64,000 nucleotides of DNA from Aestuariivita sp. (GTDB lineage Bacteria > Pseudomonadota > Alphaproteobacteria > Rhodobacterales > Rhodobacteraceae): contig NZ_JAAWWD010000033.1 of assembly GCF_021404545.1 (NCBI RefSeq), positions 1-64,000 on the forward strand, given 5' to 3'. A program made the position numbers and the translations under genes. Each line of letters begins with the position of its first letter. The first letter of the stretch is position 1. This document shows, one piece after another, positions 43,724-53,300 of this stretch. The notes beneath the pieces were generated by a model. The model was given only the letters and a program-made list of their open reading frames with translations. It was not told where the DNA came from and ran no database searches.

Positions 43724-44927
43724 GTTTTGGCAGATCCCCGGTGAGACCTGCGGCTTCGCGGATGAAGGCGCGGCGCAAGGTGGGCAGGGCGTTGACCACG
43801 CCCATGCCAATATCCCGGGCCGCACGGAGCAGGGGGTTGTCGTTTGAAAAGAGCCGGTTGAACGCGTCCGTGGCCAGCGCCAGCGTGGCGGTGTCAAAAC
43901 GGCGCCAGCGCTGATAGCGGTCCAGAACCAGAACCGAGCCGATATCCTCGCCACGCCGCGCCGCCAGTGTGAGCGTCTCAGCAAGGGCCGCGACATCGCG
44001 CAGCCCGGCATTGAGGCCCTGGCCCGCGATCGGGTGGACGCCATGTGCGGCATCACCGATCAGCGCCAGCCGGTCGGCGACAAAGCTGTTGGCCAACGTC
44101 AGGTTCAGCGGATAGGTGAACCGCGCGCCAGCGAGCGAAATCTCGCCCAGAAAGCTGCCGAACCGGGGCCGCAATGCGTCGAGGTAATCGTCATCGCTCA
44201 GCGCGTTGATCCGTGCGGCTTCGGCGTCTGTTTCGGACCACACGATCGAGCTGCGATTGCCGGTCAAGGGTAGAATCGCAAGCGGGCCGGGAGGCATGAA
44301 GAACTGGTGGGCCACCCCGCCATGGGGTTTTTCGTGCGTCACGGCACAGACCAGGGCCGTCTGACCATAGCGCCAGCCGGTGCGTTTGATTCCAGCGCGT
44401 TCTGCGGTGCCGCTTTGCCGTCCGTCGGAGCCGACCAGGACCCGGCCTGTGATCCTGCTGCCGTCCTCCAGCCTGACCGCGACGCCGGTTGTGGTGATCT
44501 GCTGGGCGGTGACGGATCTTCCGCTTAGATGGGTGATGCGGTCTTCGTGCGCCATGGCCTCAAGAAAGGCGCGGCGCAGATGCCGATCTTCGACCATAAA
44601 TCCCATCGGGCCTTCCTCGATCTCGGCATGGTCGAAATGCATCCAAAAAGGCGAGGGTCCTTCTCCGGCCCGACCATCCGTGACCTTGATCTCCAGCATC
44701 GGCTGCGCGTGGTCCGCAACCGCGCCCCAAATGCCGATCGCCTCCAAGAGACGCTTTGATCCCAGTGCCAGCGCATAGGCGCGCCCGTCAAACCCCGCAT
44801 CGCCGCGTACGGCTTCGGGCAGCGCGTCGATCACGGTCACGCGGTGACCGTTCTGTGCCATGGCCAGTGCCAGAGCAGGGCCGTTCAGACCGCCGCCGAC
44901 GATCAGGATATCGCAGTCATCTTCCAT
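43701..44927 (-). CDS. UbiH/UbiF-type FAD-dependent ubiquinone hydroxylase
   Basis: A 408-residue flavin monooxygenase. The FAD fold is DILIVGGGLNGPALALAMAQNGH, with DG motif GRVLVGSDGRQSGTAERAG and the second FAD signature LALIGDAAHGVHPIAGQGLNAGLRD. It hydroxylates the ring in ubiquinone synthesis; which position (UbiH, UbiF, UbiL type) is not decidable here. ATG 44927 begins right before the flavin fold; ATG 44963 is an alternative. It diverges from the amidase gene with 83 bp between starts. Confidence 0.9.
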   Translation of the reverse strand: MEDDCDILIVGGGLNGPALALAMAQNGHRVTVIDALPEAVRGDAGFDGRAYALALGSKRLLEAIGIWGAVADHAQPMLEIKVTDGRAGEGPSPFWMHFDHAEIEEGPMGFMVEDRHLRRAFLEAMAHEDRITHLSGRSVTAQQITTTGVAVRLEDGSRITGRVLVGSDGRQSGTAERAGIKRTGWRYGQTALVCAVTHEKPHGGVAHQFFMPPGPLAILPLTGNRSSIVWSETDAEAARINALSDDDYLDALRPRFGSFLGEISLAGARFTYPLNLTLANSFVADRLALIGDAAHGVHPIAGQGLNAGLRDVAALAETLTLAARRGEDIGSVLVLDRYQRWRRFDTATLALATDAFNRLFSNDNPLLRAARDIGMGVVNALPTLRRAFIREAAGLTGDLPKLMQGKPI

Positions 44928-45010
44928 GGCCCGCACTATGGGCACGGGACCGGGATTGTCCATGTGCGGTCCTGTCGCTACCGTGGTGCGGACCGGCAAG
45001 GAAAGGGGCG

Positions 45011-46342
45011 ATGATGCAGAACTGGCTGAGCATGAGTGCGGGCGCGCTGGGGCGTGGCATCGCCGCGGGCGAGATCGAGCCGCTGGCGCTGACAGTGACA
45101 TATCTGGACGCTATCGACGCCCATCCCGAAACCCCGCGCATTTATGCGCGCCTCACCCGGGAGCGGGCCCTCGCGGAGGCTGACGCGGCACAGGCCCGGG
45201 CCAAGGCCGGACGGCGCCTGTCCCCGCTCGACGGCGTGCCGATCAGTTGGAAAGACCTCTTTGATACCGCAGGCGTGGCCACCGAATCCGGGTCGGCCCT
45301 TCTCAAAGGACGCATGCCAGAGGCGGATGCGGTTGTTCTGCGCAACGCCACCGAAATGGGGCTGGTCTGTCTTGGCAAGACCCATATGAGCGAGCTTGCG
45401 TTTTCGGGTCTGGGCCTCAATCCGGTGACCGCAACTTCGCCCAATGTGAACGATTCCGGTGCGGCGCCAGGCGGATCGTCATCGGGTGCGGCGGCGTCGG
45501 TCGCGTTTGACCTTGCGGCTGCCGCCATCGGATCTGATACAGGGGGGTCGGTGCGGATCCCGTCGGCCTGGAACGATCTGGTGGGGCTAAAGACCACATC
45601 CGGCAGGCTGACCCTGGAGGGGGTCGTGCCGCTGTGCCTGAAATTCGACACCGTGGGCCCGCTGACCCGCACTGTTGAGGATGCCGCGCTGTTGCTGGGT
45701 GCGATGGAAGGGCATAAGGGTCCCGATCTGCGGGGTGCTACGTTGGCGGGGCGGCGATTTGCGGCACTTCAGACCAGTGTGCTGGACGATATCCGGCCCG
45801 AGCCGCTTGCAGCCTATGAGAACGCGGTGGAGCGGTTGCGGGCCGCCGGTGCAACGGTTGAAAAGCTGGCGGTGCCCGAATTGGAGGATGCCATGGCGCA
45901 ATCGCCGGTTCTTTTCGCCGCCGAGGCTTATGGCCTGTGGCGCGACGTGATCGAGGCCGCCCCCGAAAAGATGTTCCCCCAGATCCTGGAACGGTTCCGC
46001 TCAGGACAAGACGTCACCGGGCCCGATTACGTCGCTGCCTGGACCAAGGTCGACGCCGCCCGCGCGGCCTGGGACGCGGCCACAGCCGGGTTTGATGCGG
46101 TGCTGGCGCCCACCGCGCCGAACCTGCCCCCCAACCTAGACCGGCTGGGAAAAGACGCCGATTACTATGTCACCGAAAACCTGCTGACCTTGCGGAACAC
46201 CCGGGTCGGCAATCTGATGGGGCTGTGTGCATTGACGCTCCCCACCGGGGTCCCGTCCTGCGGCATCATGCTGTTGGGTGCTCCCGACATGGAAGAGGCG
46301 CTTTTGCGTGTTGGTGTCGCGGCGGAGGCCGCTCTGGCTTAA
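45011..46342 (+). CDS. Amidase signature enzyme
   Basis: A 443-residue amidase with the full Ser-cisSer-Lys triad: K81 in SWKDLFD, serine in GGSSSG near 156-158, nucleophile S180 in GSDTGGSVRIP. It hydrolyses an amide bond, releasing ammonia; the group includes GatA, but there is no gatB/gatC beside it and the length and C-terminus fit a free-standing amidase. AAAGG precedes ATG 45011; the frame is open further left but without a site. Confidence 0.9.
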   Translation: MMQNWLSMSAGALGRGIAAGEIEPLALTVTYLDAIDAHPETPRIYARLTRERALAEADAAQARAKAGRRLSPLDGVPISWKDLFDTAGVATESGSALLKGRMPEADAVVLRNATEMGLVCLGKTHMSELAFSGLGLNPVTATSPNVNDSGAAPGGSSSGAAASVAFDLAAAAIGSDTGGSVRIPSAWNDLVGLKTTSGRLTLEGVVPLCLKFDTVGPLTRTVEDAALLLGAMEGHKGPDLRGATLAGRRFAALQTSVLDDIRPEPLAAYENAVERLRAAGATVEKLAVPELEDAMAQSPVLFAAEAYGLWRDVIEAAPEKMFPQILERFRSGQDVTGPDYVAAWTKVDAARAAWDAATAGFDAVLAPTAPNLPPNLDRLGKDADYYVTENLLTLRNTRVGNLMGLCALTLPTGVPSCGIMLLGAPDMEEALLRVGVAAEAALA

Positions 46343-46452
46343 ATGCCACAAATGACTGCCAGCGCGTTCCTTTTTCTGGACGCGCCGCCTGCACACATGT
46401 AATTTCATCCCAAACGGGGCGTAAACGATCCCGGTGCAGAGGCAGTTTTTTG

Positions 46453-47634
46453 ATGAAGTTCCCCGAGCGGTTTTCGAACCTACCGGCCTATGCGTTTCCG
46501 CGTCTGCGGGCACTGCTTGACGTGCATGCGCCGGGCGGGGACGTGGTGCATATGACTATCGGTGAGCCCAAACACGCCTTTCCCGCGTGGGTTACAGATG
46601 AAATTGTCGCGCAGGCCCAGGGGTTTAACAGCTATCCACCGAATGAAGGCTCGCCCGCGCTGCGCTGCGCGATCGCGGATTGGGTCGGGCGGCGCTATGG
46701 CGTGACGGTGGATGCCGACACCCAGGTGATGGCGCTCAACGGCACGCGCGAAGGGCTTTATAATGCCGCGATGGCGCTGTGCCCGGAAATCAAGGGTGGC
46801 AAGCAGCCGGTCATCCTGTCACCGAACCCCTTCTATCAGGTCTATATGATCGCTGCGATCTCGGTGGGTGCCGAGCCGCGATTTGTGCCTGCGACCGGTC
46901 AGTCGGGGCATTTGCCGGACTATGCCTCTCTGCCTGCCGATGTCCTCAATCGGACCGCGATTGCCTATATTTGTTCGCCCGCCAACCCGCAGGGGGCAGT
47001 GGCGACGAAATCCTATTGGCAGGATCTGATCGCGCTGGCCGAGCGCTATGATTTCAAGATCTTCGCCGATGAATGCTATTCCGAGATTTACCGCGACACG
47101 CCGCCAATCGGGGCGCTGGAAGTGGCGCGCGAAATGGGTGCGGACCCTGATCGGGTCCTGATCTTTCATTCGCTGTCGAAACGGTCGAATCTGCCGGGTC
47201 TGCGCTCGGGCTTTATTGCGGGCGGGACCGAGACGATCAAACGCACGAAGCTTCTGCGGTCCTATGCCGGTGCGCCGTTGCCGACGCCGCTTCAGGCCGC
47301 TGCGGCGCGGGTCTGGGCGGATGAAGACCACGTAACCGAGAACCGCCGCCTTTACGCTGAAAAATACGCCATAGCCGACGACATTCTGGGCAAGGTACCG
47401 GGGTATGTGAGCCCGGAAGCGGGGTTCTTCCTCTGGTTACCGGTCGCGGATGGCGAGGCAGCAACGCTGAAACTCTGGCAAGAGACAGGCGTCCGGGTTT
47501 TGCCCGGCGCGTATCTGAGCCAGGACGCAGACGGGGAAAACCCCGGTCGAGGATACATCCGGGTCGCCATGGTGGCTCCAAAAGACGAGATGGCCCGCGG
47601 GTTGACCACCCTGCGCGACTGTCTTTTCGCATAA
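46453..47634 (+). CDS. Class I/II aminotransferase, DapC-like
   Basis: A 393-residue fold-type I PLP aminotransferase. N-terminal MTIGEPKHAFPAWV, GFNSYPPNEGSPALRCAIADW (substrate-side glycine loop), DECYSEIYRD near residue 211, and the PLP lysine in SLSKRSNLPGLRSGF. The arrangement fits the succinyl-diaminopimelate aminotransferase (DapC) group, used for lysine and peptidoglycan synthesis. ATG 46453 is chosen by conserved start; an open frame runs further left. It lies just before ftsK on the same strand. Confidence 0.85.
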   Translation: MKFPERFSNLPAYAFPRLRALLDVHAPGGDVVHMTIGEPKHAFPAWVTDEIVAQAQGFNSYPPNEGSPALRCAIADWVGRRYGVTVDADTQVMALNGTREGLYNAAMALCPEIKGGKQPVILSPNPFYQVYMIAAISVGAEPRFVPATGQSGHLPDYASLPADVLNRTAIAYICSPANPQGAVATKSYWQDLIALAERYDFKIFADECYSEIYRDTPPIGALEVAREMGADPDRVLIFHSLSKRSNLPGLRSGFIAGGTETIKRTKLLRSYAGAPLPTPLQAAAARVWADEDHVTENRRLYAEKYAIADDILGKVPGYVSPEAGFFLWLPVADGEAATLKLWQETGVRVLPGAYLSQDADGENPGRGYIRVAMVAPKDEMARGLTTLRDCLFA

Positions 47635-47650
47635 GATCTGAGGGACGAGT

Positions 47651-50545
47651 ATGGCATCATTGAACCAACGCAGCCGCGATCCGCTTCTGGACAGCTCCAT
47701 GCAGGCCGCCATCGAACGGCGGGGCAAGGAGCTGATTGGCCTGATCCTGATCGTGTTGGGGCTGATGGCCGCGTTGATGATCGGATCCTATACGCCGGAC
47801 GATCCCAACTGGATGGTCTCCACCGACGCGCCGGTTCAGAACTTGATGGGTCGGTTCGGGGCGGCGATTGCCGCACCGCTGTTCATGATCGTGGGCTGGG
47901 GCAGTTGGGCGATCGCGCTGATCCTGTTGGTCTGGGGCGCGCGACTGGCATTTCACAGAGGCACCGAGCGTGCGGTGGGTCGCCTGATCTTTGCGCCCAT
48001 CGCCGTGGCGTTGCTGTCGGTCTATGCCGCAACGCTGGTGCCGGGGGCCGACTGGATCAGCGTCCACAGCTTTGGGCTGGGCGGTCTATTTGGCGATACG
48101 GTGATGGGTGTGCTTCTGACGTTGTTGCCGCTCAGCTCGGCTGTCGGGGTCAAGCTCGTGTCGCTGGTCCTGGCGGTCGGGATGTTGGCGATGGGCGCGT
48201 TTGTTCTGGGCTTTACCCGTCCCGAAGTGATGCGCCTAATGCGGTTCCTGATGATCGGGATCGTGATGCTCTATGCGGGGTTGATGACCGTTCTGGGCCG
48301 CGCCGCAGGCCAGACGGTGACCACGGCACAGGCCTTGCAGGCGCGCCATGCCGAACGCCGTGCTGTGGCGCGGGCGCAAGCCGACTATGCCGAGACCCAA
48401 CAGGAATCCTATGCTGAACCGACCCCTGTGCCGCTGAATACCTACGCCCCAGCGGAGCCGCCCTTGACACGCGGGGCCGCCCAGCCTTGGGTAGAGGCAT
48501 CCGCTGTGGAGCCACAGCCTCAGACCCGGCCGGGACTGCTTGCCGCGCTGATCCGCAGGCCTGAGCCGCTGCCGGATCCCGAACTGGTCGAGACAGCGCC
48601 GACGCAGGGCTTTGATGCGGTAGATATGCCCGGTGAGGACCGCATCCGAGCCAAGATCGCTGACGTGATCAAATCGCGCGTTGCGCAGCCGCCCGTACGA
48701 GATCCCAGTATCGATGCACCCTTGACCCAAGGGCGGGGCCGTGGACCCGATCCGCTGATCTACAAGCCGCACGAGGGCGCGCCGCCCGAACCGCCGCTGA
48801 CCGCGCCGCCCCCCCAGATGCGGACCGAGCCGCCGTTGACCGCGCCACCGCGCGCAGCGCAGGACCGTCCGGCCCAGGTGCTGCCTTTGCAAGACCCCGC
48901 GCCCGCCGCACCCCCGATCCCGGTGGCCGAGCCGCGCAAGGTTGTCCAGAATGTCCCCCGCAAAGCCCCCGCGCCATCCCGCCGCGCGCAAGCCGAAGCG
49001 CAGCCGACGCTTGCCTTTGAAGACGAGCAGGCCAGCGCGTTTGAGTTGCCGCCGCTGAGCCTTCTGGAAAACCCAGAAAGCATCCAGCGCCATCATCTGA
49101 GCGATGAGGCATTGGAAGAAAACGCACGTATGCTGGAAAACGTACTGGACGATTACGGAGTGAAAGGCGAGATCGTCAGCGTGCGCCCCGGGCCGGTCGT
49201 CACCATGTACGAGCTGGAGCCTGCGCCGGGCTTGAAAGCTTCGCGCGTGATTGGTCTGGCCGACGATATCGCCCGGTCGATGGCGGCCCTCTCGGCGCGG
49301 GTCTCTACCGTTCCGGGCCGGTCCGTGATCGGCATCGAATTGCCCAATGAGCACCGCGAAAAGGTGGTGCTGCGCGAAATCCTCGCCTCCCGCGATTTCG
49401 GGGATTCGAACATGCGCCTGCCGCTGGCGCTGGGCAAGGATATCGGCGGCGGCGCGGTCGTGGCGAACCTTGCCAAGATGCCTCACCTCTTGATCGCGGG
49501 CACCACCGGGTCGGGTAAATCCGTGGCGATCAATACGATGATCCTGTCGCTCCTCTACAAGCTCACCCCCGAGGAATGCCGGTTGATCATGATCGACCCC
49601 AAGATGCTGGAACTCAGCGTCTATGACGGCATCCCGCATCTGCTCTCTCCTGTGGTGACTGACCCCAAGAAAGCGGTCGTTGCCCTGAAATGGGTCGTGG
49701 GCGAGATGGAGGAACGCTATCGCAAGATGTCCAAGATGGGCGTACGCAACATCGAAGGCCATAACGGCCGTGTGCGCGAGGCGCTTGCAAAAGGTGAGAT
49801 GTTCTCGCGTACCGTGCAGACCGGGTTTGACGACGACACCGGTGAGCCGGTGTTCGAAACCGAAGAGACAACGCCCGAGGCCTTGCCCTATATCGTCGTG
49901 GTCGTGGACGAAATGGCCGATTTGATGATGGTTGCGGGCAAGGAGATCGAGGCCTGTATTCAGCGCCTGGCACAGATGGCGCGTGCAAGCGGGATTCACC
50001 TGATCATGGCCACGCAGCGCCCCTCGGTCGATGTGATCACCGGCACGATCAAGGCCAATTTCCCGACCCGGATCTCGTTCCAGGTGACCTCCAAGGTCGA
50101 CAGCCGCACCATCCTTGGTGAAATGGGCGCCGAGCAGCTTCTGGGCATGGGCGACATGCTTTACATGGCGGGGGGGGCCAAGATCACCCGTTGTCACGGG
50201 CCCTTCGTATCGGATGAAGAGGTCGAGGAGATCGTCAACCACCTCAAGGCCTTTGGTCCGCCGTCTTATGTCGGTTCGGTTCTGGATGGTCCCGATGATG
50301 ACAAGGAAAGCGATATCGACCTGGTACTGGGTCTTGGTGGCAATACCGATAGCGAAGACGCGCTTTATGACACGGCGGTGCAGATCGTGATCAAGGACCG
50401 CAAATGCTCTACGTCCTATATCCAGCGTAAGCTGGCCATCGGGTACAACAAGGCCGCGCGTCTGGTGGAACAGATGGAGGAGGAGGGCCTTGTGTCCGCC
50501 GCCAACCATGTGGGCAAACGCGAGATCCTGGTGCCGGAACAGTAA
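47651..50545 (+). CDS. ftsK: DNA translocase FtsK
   Basis: A 964-residue FtsK. Four or five membrane segments at the N-terminus (about residues 25-215), then a proline- and alanine-rich disordered linker (about 240-470), then the motor: Walker [13 protein letters not shown] from G617, Walker [14 protein letters not shown], and the C-terminal gamma winged helix ([21 protein letters not shown]). It pumps chromosome DNA at the septum and activates XerCD at dif. Full length, no frameshift seen. Confidence 0.97.
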   Translation: MASLNQRSRDPLLDSSMQAAIERRGKELIGLILIVLGLMAALMIGSYTPDDPNWMVSTDAPVQNLMGRFGAAIAAPLFMIVGWGSWAIALILLVWGARLAFHRGTERAVGRLIFAPIAVALLSVYAATLVPGADWISVHSFGLGGLFGDTVMGVLLTLLPLSSAVGVKLVSLVLAVGMLAMGAFVLGFTRPEVMRLMRFLMIGIVMLYAGLMTVLGRAAGQTVTTAQALQARHAERRAVARAQADYAETQQESYAEPTPVPLNTYAPAEPPLTRGAAQPWVEASAVEPQPQTRPGLLAALIRRPEPLPDPELVETAPTQGFDAVDMPGEDRIRAKIADVIKSRVAQPPVRDPSIDAPLTQGRGRGPDPLIYKPHEGAPPEPPLTAPPPQMRTEPPLTAPPRAAQDRPAQVLPLQDPAPAAPPIPVAEPRKVVQNVPRKAPAPSRRAQAEAQPTLAFEDEQASAFELPPLSLLENPESIQRHHLSDEALEENARMLENVLDDYGVKGEIVSVRPGPVVTMYELEPAPGLKASRVIGLADDIARSMAALSARVSTVPGRSVIGIELPNEHREKVVLREILASRDFGDSNMRLPLALGKDIGGGAVVANLAKMPHLLIAGTTGSGKSVAINTMILSLLYKLTPEECRLIMIDPKMLELSVYDGIPHLLSPVVTDPKKAVVALKWVVGEMEERYRKMSKMGVRNIEGHNGRVREALAKGEMFSRTVQTGFDDDTGEPVFETEETTPEALPYIVVVVDEMADLMMVAGKEIEACIQRLAQMARASGIHLIMATQRPSVDVITGTIKANFPTRISFQVTSKVDSRTILGEMGAEQLLGMGDMLYMAGGAKITRCHGPFVSDEEVEEIVNHLKAFGPPSYVGSVLDGPDDDKESDIDLVLGLGGNTDSEDALYDTAVQIVIKDRKCSTSYIQRKLAIGYNKAARLVEQMEEEGLVSAANHVGKREILVPEQ

Positions 50546-50616
50546 GAGTTCGCCTATCGCGACGATGTGAGGCCGGGGTGGGTGCAATGGGTTACAGGCA
50601 TGGTTAGATATCCGGC

Positions 50617-51213
50617 ATGAAACGATTTTTTATTGCAACCAGCTTTGTTCTGGCCAGTGCGGCCCCGTCCTGGGCCGAGCAATTGCCGCTTGCGGCGATT
50701 TCCACCTATCTTAACGATCTGACCACGGTCGAGGCGCCGTTTGCCCAGATCAATGACGACGGCACGCTGTCGACTGGCACGCTTTATATCAAGCGGCCTG
50801 GGCGGATGCGGTTTGAGTATGACCCACCCGAGCAGGCCGTCGTCGTGGCGGGCGGGGGCGCAGTGGTGATCCTTGACCCCAAATCCAATACCGCGCCCGA
50901 AAGCTATCCGCTCAGCCGGACGCCGCTGTCGATCATCCTGGCGCGCACCGTGGATCTGGACCGCGCAAACATGGTAACGGGCCACAGCTTTGACGGAACC
51001 GCCACTGTGGTGACCGCGCAGGACCCCGAAAACCCCGATTACGGCAACATTCAGCTCAGCTTCACGGCCGATCCGGTCGAGCTGCGCAAATGGGTGATCA
51101 ACGACAGCGGTGGAGGTCAGACGACCGTTATTCTGCAATCGCTCGAAAAAGGCGGCACACTAGGTGACGCTCTCTTCAACACGCAGATCATTGGCGAAGG
51201 CAACGACCGTTAG
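50617..51213 (+). CDS. lolA: Outer-membrane lipoprotein carrier protein
   Basis: A 198-residue periplasmic LolA. Signal peptide ends ASAAPSWAEQ near residue 21; LAAISTYLNDLTTVEAPFAQINDDGTLSTGTLYIKRPGRMRFEYDPP is the classic LolA start (seen here in two parts, FAQINDDGTLSTGTLYIKRPG and MRFEYDPPEQ). It ferries lipoproteins from LolCDE to the outer membrane. It follows ftsK by 71 bp and is closed by a REP-like unit. Confidence 0.92.
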   Translation: MKRFFIATSFVLASAAPSWAEQLPLAAISTYLNDLTTVEAPFAQINDDGTLSTGTLYIKRPGRMRFEYDPPEQAVVVAGGGAVVILDPKSNTAPESYPLSRTPLSIILARTVDLDRANMVTGHSFDGTATVVTAQDPENPDYGNIQLSFTADPVELRKWVINDSGGGQTTVILQSLEKGGTLGDALFNTQIIGEGNDR

Positions 51214-51216
51214 CCT

Positions 51217-51238
51217 GTAGGGCGGGACCTGTCCCGCC
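51217..51238 (+). repeat. REP-like unit downstream of lolA
   Basis: GTAG then GGCGGGAC-CT-GTCCCGCC, one loop base different from the other copies. It begins 4 bp after the lolA stop codon, same orientation as the gene. Confidence 0.85.
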
Positions 51239-51295
51239 ACCCCCGCACAACCCAAGCCTCAAACAGGCTCGCGCATGTGGTGATCTCCGCCGCGT

Positions 51296-51889
51296 TTACG
51301 TGCGCCGCGCCCTCCGGCACGAGGCCAACTGCCCTTGATACATCTCTGCACGTGCCTGAAGCTGCCCTGAGACTCGCATCAGCCAGCTCTTGCGCTTGTA
51401 ACTTCCGCGTGCATAGCCGGTGCGCCCCTCGTGATAGGCCAGATACTGATTGCGCGCATCGGTCATTGCGATGCCCAGCCGCTCGCGGGATCCGGCCATG
51501 TACCAGCCCATGAAATCGCTTGCATCGCGAATCCGATCGCGCCGGGCACCGCGTTTTCCAGTCTCGCGGCGATATTCGTCCCAGGTCCCGTCCAGCGCCT
51601 GAGAATAGCCGAACGCGGTCGATTGTCGGCCCATCGGAATTATGCCCAGAACATATCGATACGGCGGGCGCGCATCGCCGATAAACCGGCTCTCGTGATA
51701 GATTGTCGCCATCTGCACATGGACCGGAACCCCCCATCGGCGTTCGGTCGCGCGGAATGCGCGCAGGTATTCGGGGCGCTCGCTGACGATGCTGCAGGCA
51801 TTGTCCAGGTTACGCGGGGCGGAGTTGTATCCACCCCCGCAGGACGCCAAAATCAGCACCAATAGCATTGCGCGAAGGGATCTGCTCAT
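51296..51889 (-). CDS. Lytic transglycosylase (SLT domain), lipoprotein
   Basis: A 197-residue predicted lipoprotein with lipobox LASC in LLVLILASCGGGYNS. The SLT domain follows: VPVHVQMATIYHESRFIGDARPP with the catalytic glutamate in HESRF, then AFGYSQALDGTWDEYR, and NQYLAYHEGRTGY. It cleaves the glycan strand of peptidoglycan from the outer-membrane side. It shares the stretch between lolA and an AEC transporter with the REP unit. ATG 51889. Confidence 0.88.
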   Translation of the reverse strand: MSRSLRAMLLVLILASCGGGYNSAPRNLDNACSIVSERPEYLRAFRATERRWGVPVHVQMATIYHESRFIGDARPPYRYVLGIIPMGRQSTAFGYSQALDGTWDEYRRETGKRGARRDRIRDASDFMGWYMAGSRERLGIAMTDARNQYLAYHEGRTGYARGSYKRKSWLMRVSGQLQARAEMYQGQLASCRRARRT

Positions 51890-51966
51890 CCTGCCTCTCG
51901 CGATTTGTCTTTCTTGTTTTGCGGGTAGTTTACAGGATTGGGGCGTCTTGGGAAATCACTTTTCCC

Positions 51967-52848
51967 TCAGATCAGTACCGCCAGCAACACCGGCAGGGCC
52001 AGAACCGCCATCAGCGTCGAGGCGACGACCAGCCCCGCAACCGCATCGGCATCAGCTCCGTACTTCTCGGCCAAGAGGTACGATGTGACCGCCACAGGTG
52101 TGGCCACCTGCAAGACAAGCACCGCAAAAGCAACGTCATCCAAGGCAAACTGCATTCCCACGCCCCAGGCCACCGCAACACAGATTGCCAGTTTCGCCAG
52201 CGACAAAAGGACCGCGCGGACCATCCCCCCGGGGGTGAGCCGCGCCACCGCAACACCCAACGTGATCAGCATCAGCGGAATCGCGATTTGCCCGATCAGT
52301 TCCAGCGTGTTGGTCAAAAAGCGCGGTGTCTGCCAGTCTTGCCACAAAAACAGCGCCCCCAACAGCGTCGCCGCAACCATCGGTTCCTTGAGCACCTTGA
52401 ACGGAGAACCGCCCCCTGCCACCAGCCAGATCCCAAAGGTGAACGACAAGATCGCCATAACCGCAAACACAACCACCGCATACCCAAGGCCGACCTCGCC
52501 AAAGGCAAACAGCGCCAGCGGCAAACCCAGATTACCGGTATTGCCAAAGATGATCGGCGCGGTATATGTCCGCCCCTCAAGCCGCATGAGACGGATCAGG
52601 ACCATCACGGCCACCGTGACCCCGCCATAGGCGGCAATGGCGGCCAGCGACAGGCTGGTGAGGGCGGCGGGATCAATCTCAGTCTGCATCAGGGCGGTAA
52701 AGATCAAGCAGGGCACGCCCAGCGTCATCGACAGCTGAGTGACAAATCGGATGCGGTATTCGACGCCCAGTTTGACCCAGACAAACCCGATCGCGGCCAA
52801 AAGGAAAACCGGGGCGACGATTTCAAGCACTGTTACGGCAAGGTTCAC
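51967..52848 (-). CDS. AEC-family (auxin efflux carrier-like) transporter
   Basis: A 293-residue membrane protein with about ten hydrophobic segments in two repeats of five, the layout of the auxin-efflux-carrier family (also malonate transporters). Segments such as APIIFGNTGNLGLPLALFAFG contain the conserved N-x-G-N-x-G crossover motif. Start taken as GTG 52848 (VNLAVTVLEIV), because the frame further up encodes a poorly membrane-like tail. It diverges from hspQ, starts 85 bp apart. The substrate is likely an organic acid; not shown. Confidence 0.85.
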   Translation of the reverse strand: MNLAVTVLEIVAPVFLLAAIGFVWVKLGVEYRIRFVTQLSMTLGVPCLIFTALMQTEIDPAALTSLSLAAIAAYGGVTVAVMVLIRLMRLEGRTYTAPIIFGNTGNLGLPLALFAFGEVGLGYAVVVFAVMAILSFTFGIWLVAGGGSPFKVLKEPMVAATLLGALFLWQDWQTPRFLTNTLELIGQIAIPLMLITLGVAVARLTPGGMVRAVLLSLAKLAICVAVAWGVGMQFALDDVAFAVLVLQVATPVAVTSYLLAEKYGADADAVAGLVVASTLMAVLALPVLLAVLI

Positions 52849-52933
52849 AGACTGTTTCCGGGAAAAAAGATGGCAATTGTTGGACAAAACGGGTGCAAAC
52901 CGGCTAAACCCGAAATTCAGGGGCTGCAAGACT

Positions 52934-53260
52934 ATGTATACGACACGTGCAAAGTATCATCTCGGGCAGGTTGTCCGGCACCGAAAACACCCGTTTCGAG
53001 GGGTTGTTTTTGACGTGGATCCGGAGTTTTCCAATACCGAAGAATGGTATCAGGCGATCCCCGAAGAGAACCGCCCGGTCAAGAACCAGCCCTTCTATCA
53101 CCTTCTGGCAGAAAACGATCAGTCCTATTACGTGGCCTATGTGTCCGAGCAGAACCTGATCGCGGATTACTCCGGTGAGCCGGTCGAACACCCCGATATC
53201 GACGAGATGTTCGGCCCGTTCGAGGATGGCGCTTATCCTCTGCATTTCCAGCTTAACTGA
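52934..53260 (+). CDS. hspQ: Heat shock protein HspQ
   Basis: A 108-residue HspQ (YccV/hemimethylated-DNA-binding-like). AKYHLGQVVRHRKHPFRGVVFDVDPEF and QPFYHLLAENDQSYYVAYVSEQNLIAD are the family motifs, and the normal length is met. In E. coli it promotes Lon-dependent turnover and binds hemimethylated DNA. ATG 52934 is the natural start; the frame is open far upstream but without motif. Its end is followed by a REP-like unit. Confidence 0.93.
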   Translation: MYTTRAKYHLGQVVRHRKHPFRGVVFDVDPEFSNTEEWYQAIPEENRPVKNQPFYHLLAENDQSYYVAYVSEQNLIADYSGEPVEHPDIDEMFGPFEDGAYPLHFQLN

Positions 53261-53271
53261 GATGTGACGCC

Positions 53272-53293
53272 GTAGGGCGGGACTTGTCCCGCC
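53272..53293 (+). repeat. REP-like unit downstream of hspQ
   Basis: GTAG then GGCGGGAC-TT-GTCCCGCC, identical to the first 22 bases of the unit at 25321. It lies between the hspQ stop (53260) and the stop of the convergent gamma-glutamyltransferase gene (53301). Confidence 0.85.
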
Positions 53294-53300
53294 GCCCCGG

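Noticed and set aside
45011-46342. Glutamyl-tRNA amidotransferase subunit A (gatA)
   Set aside because: The amidase triad matches the family broadly, but gatB and gatC are not beside it, so a general amidase call was kept.
46343-46452. Terminator between amidase and aminotransferase genes
   Set aside because: GCGCGT and ACGCGC can pair around a T-rich loop, but the stem has a bulge and no trailing U-run.
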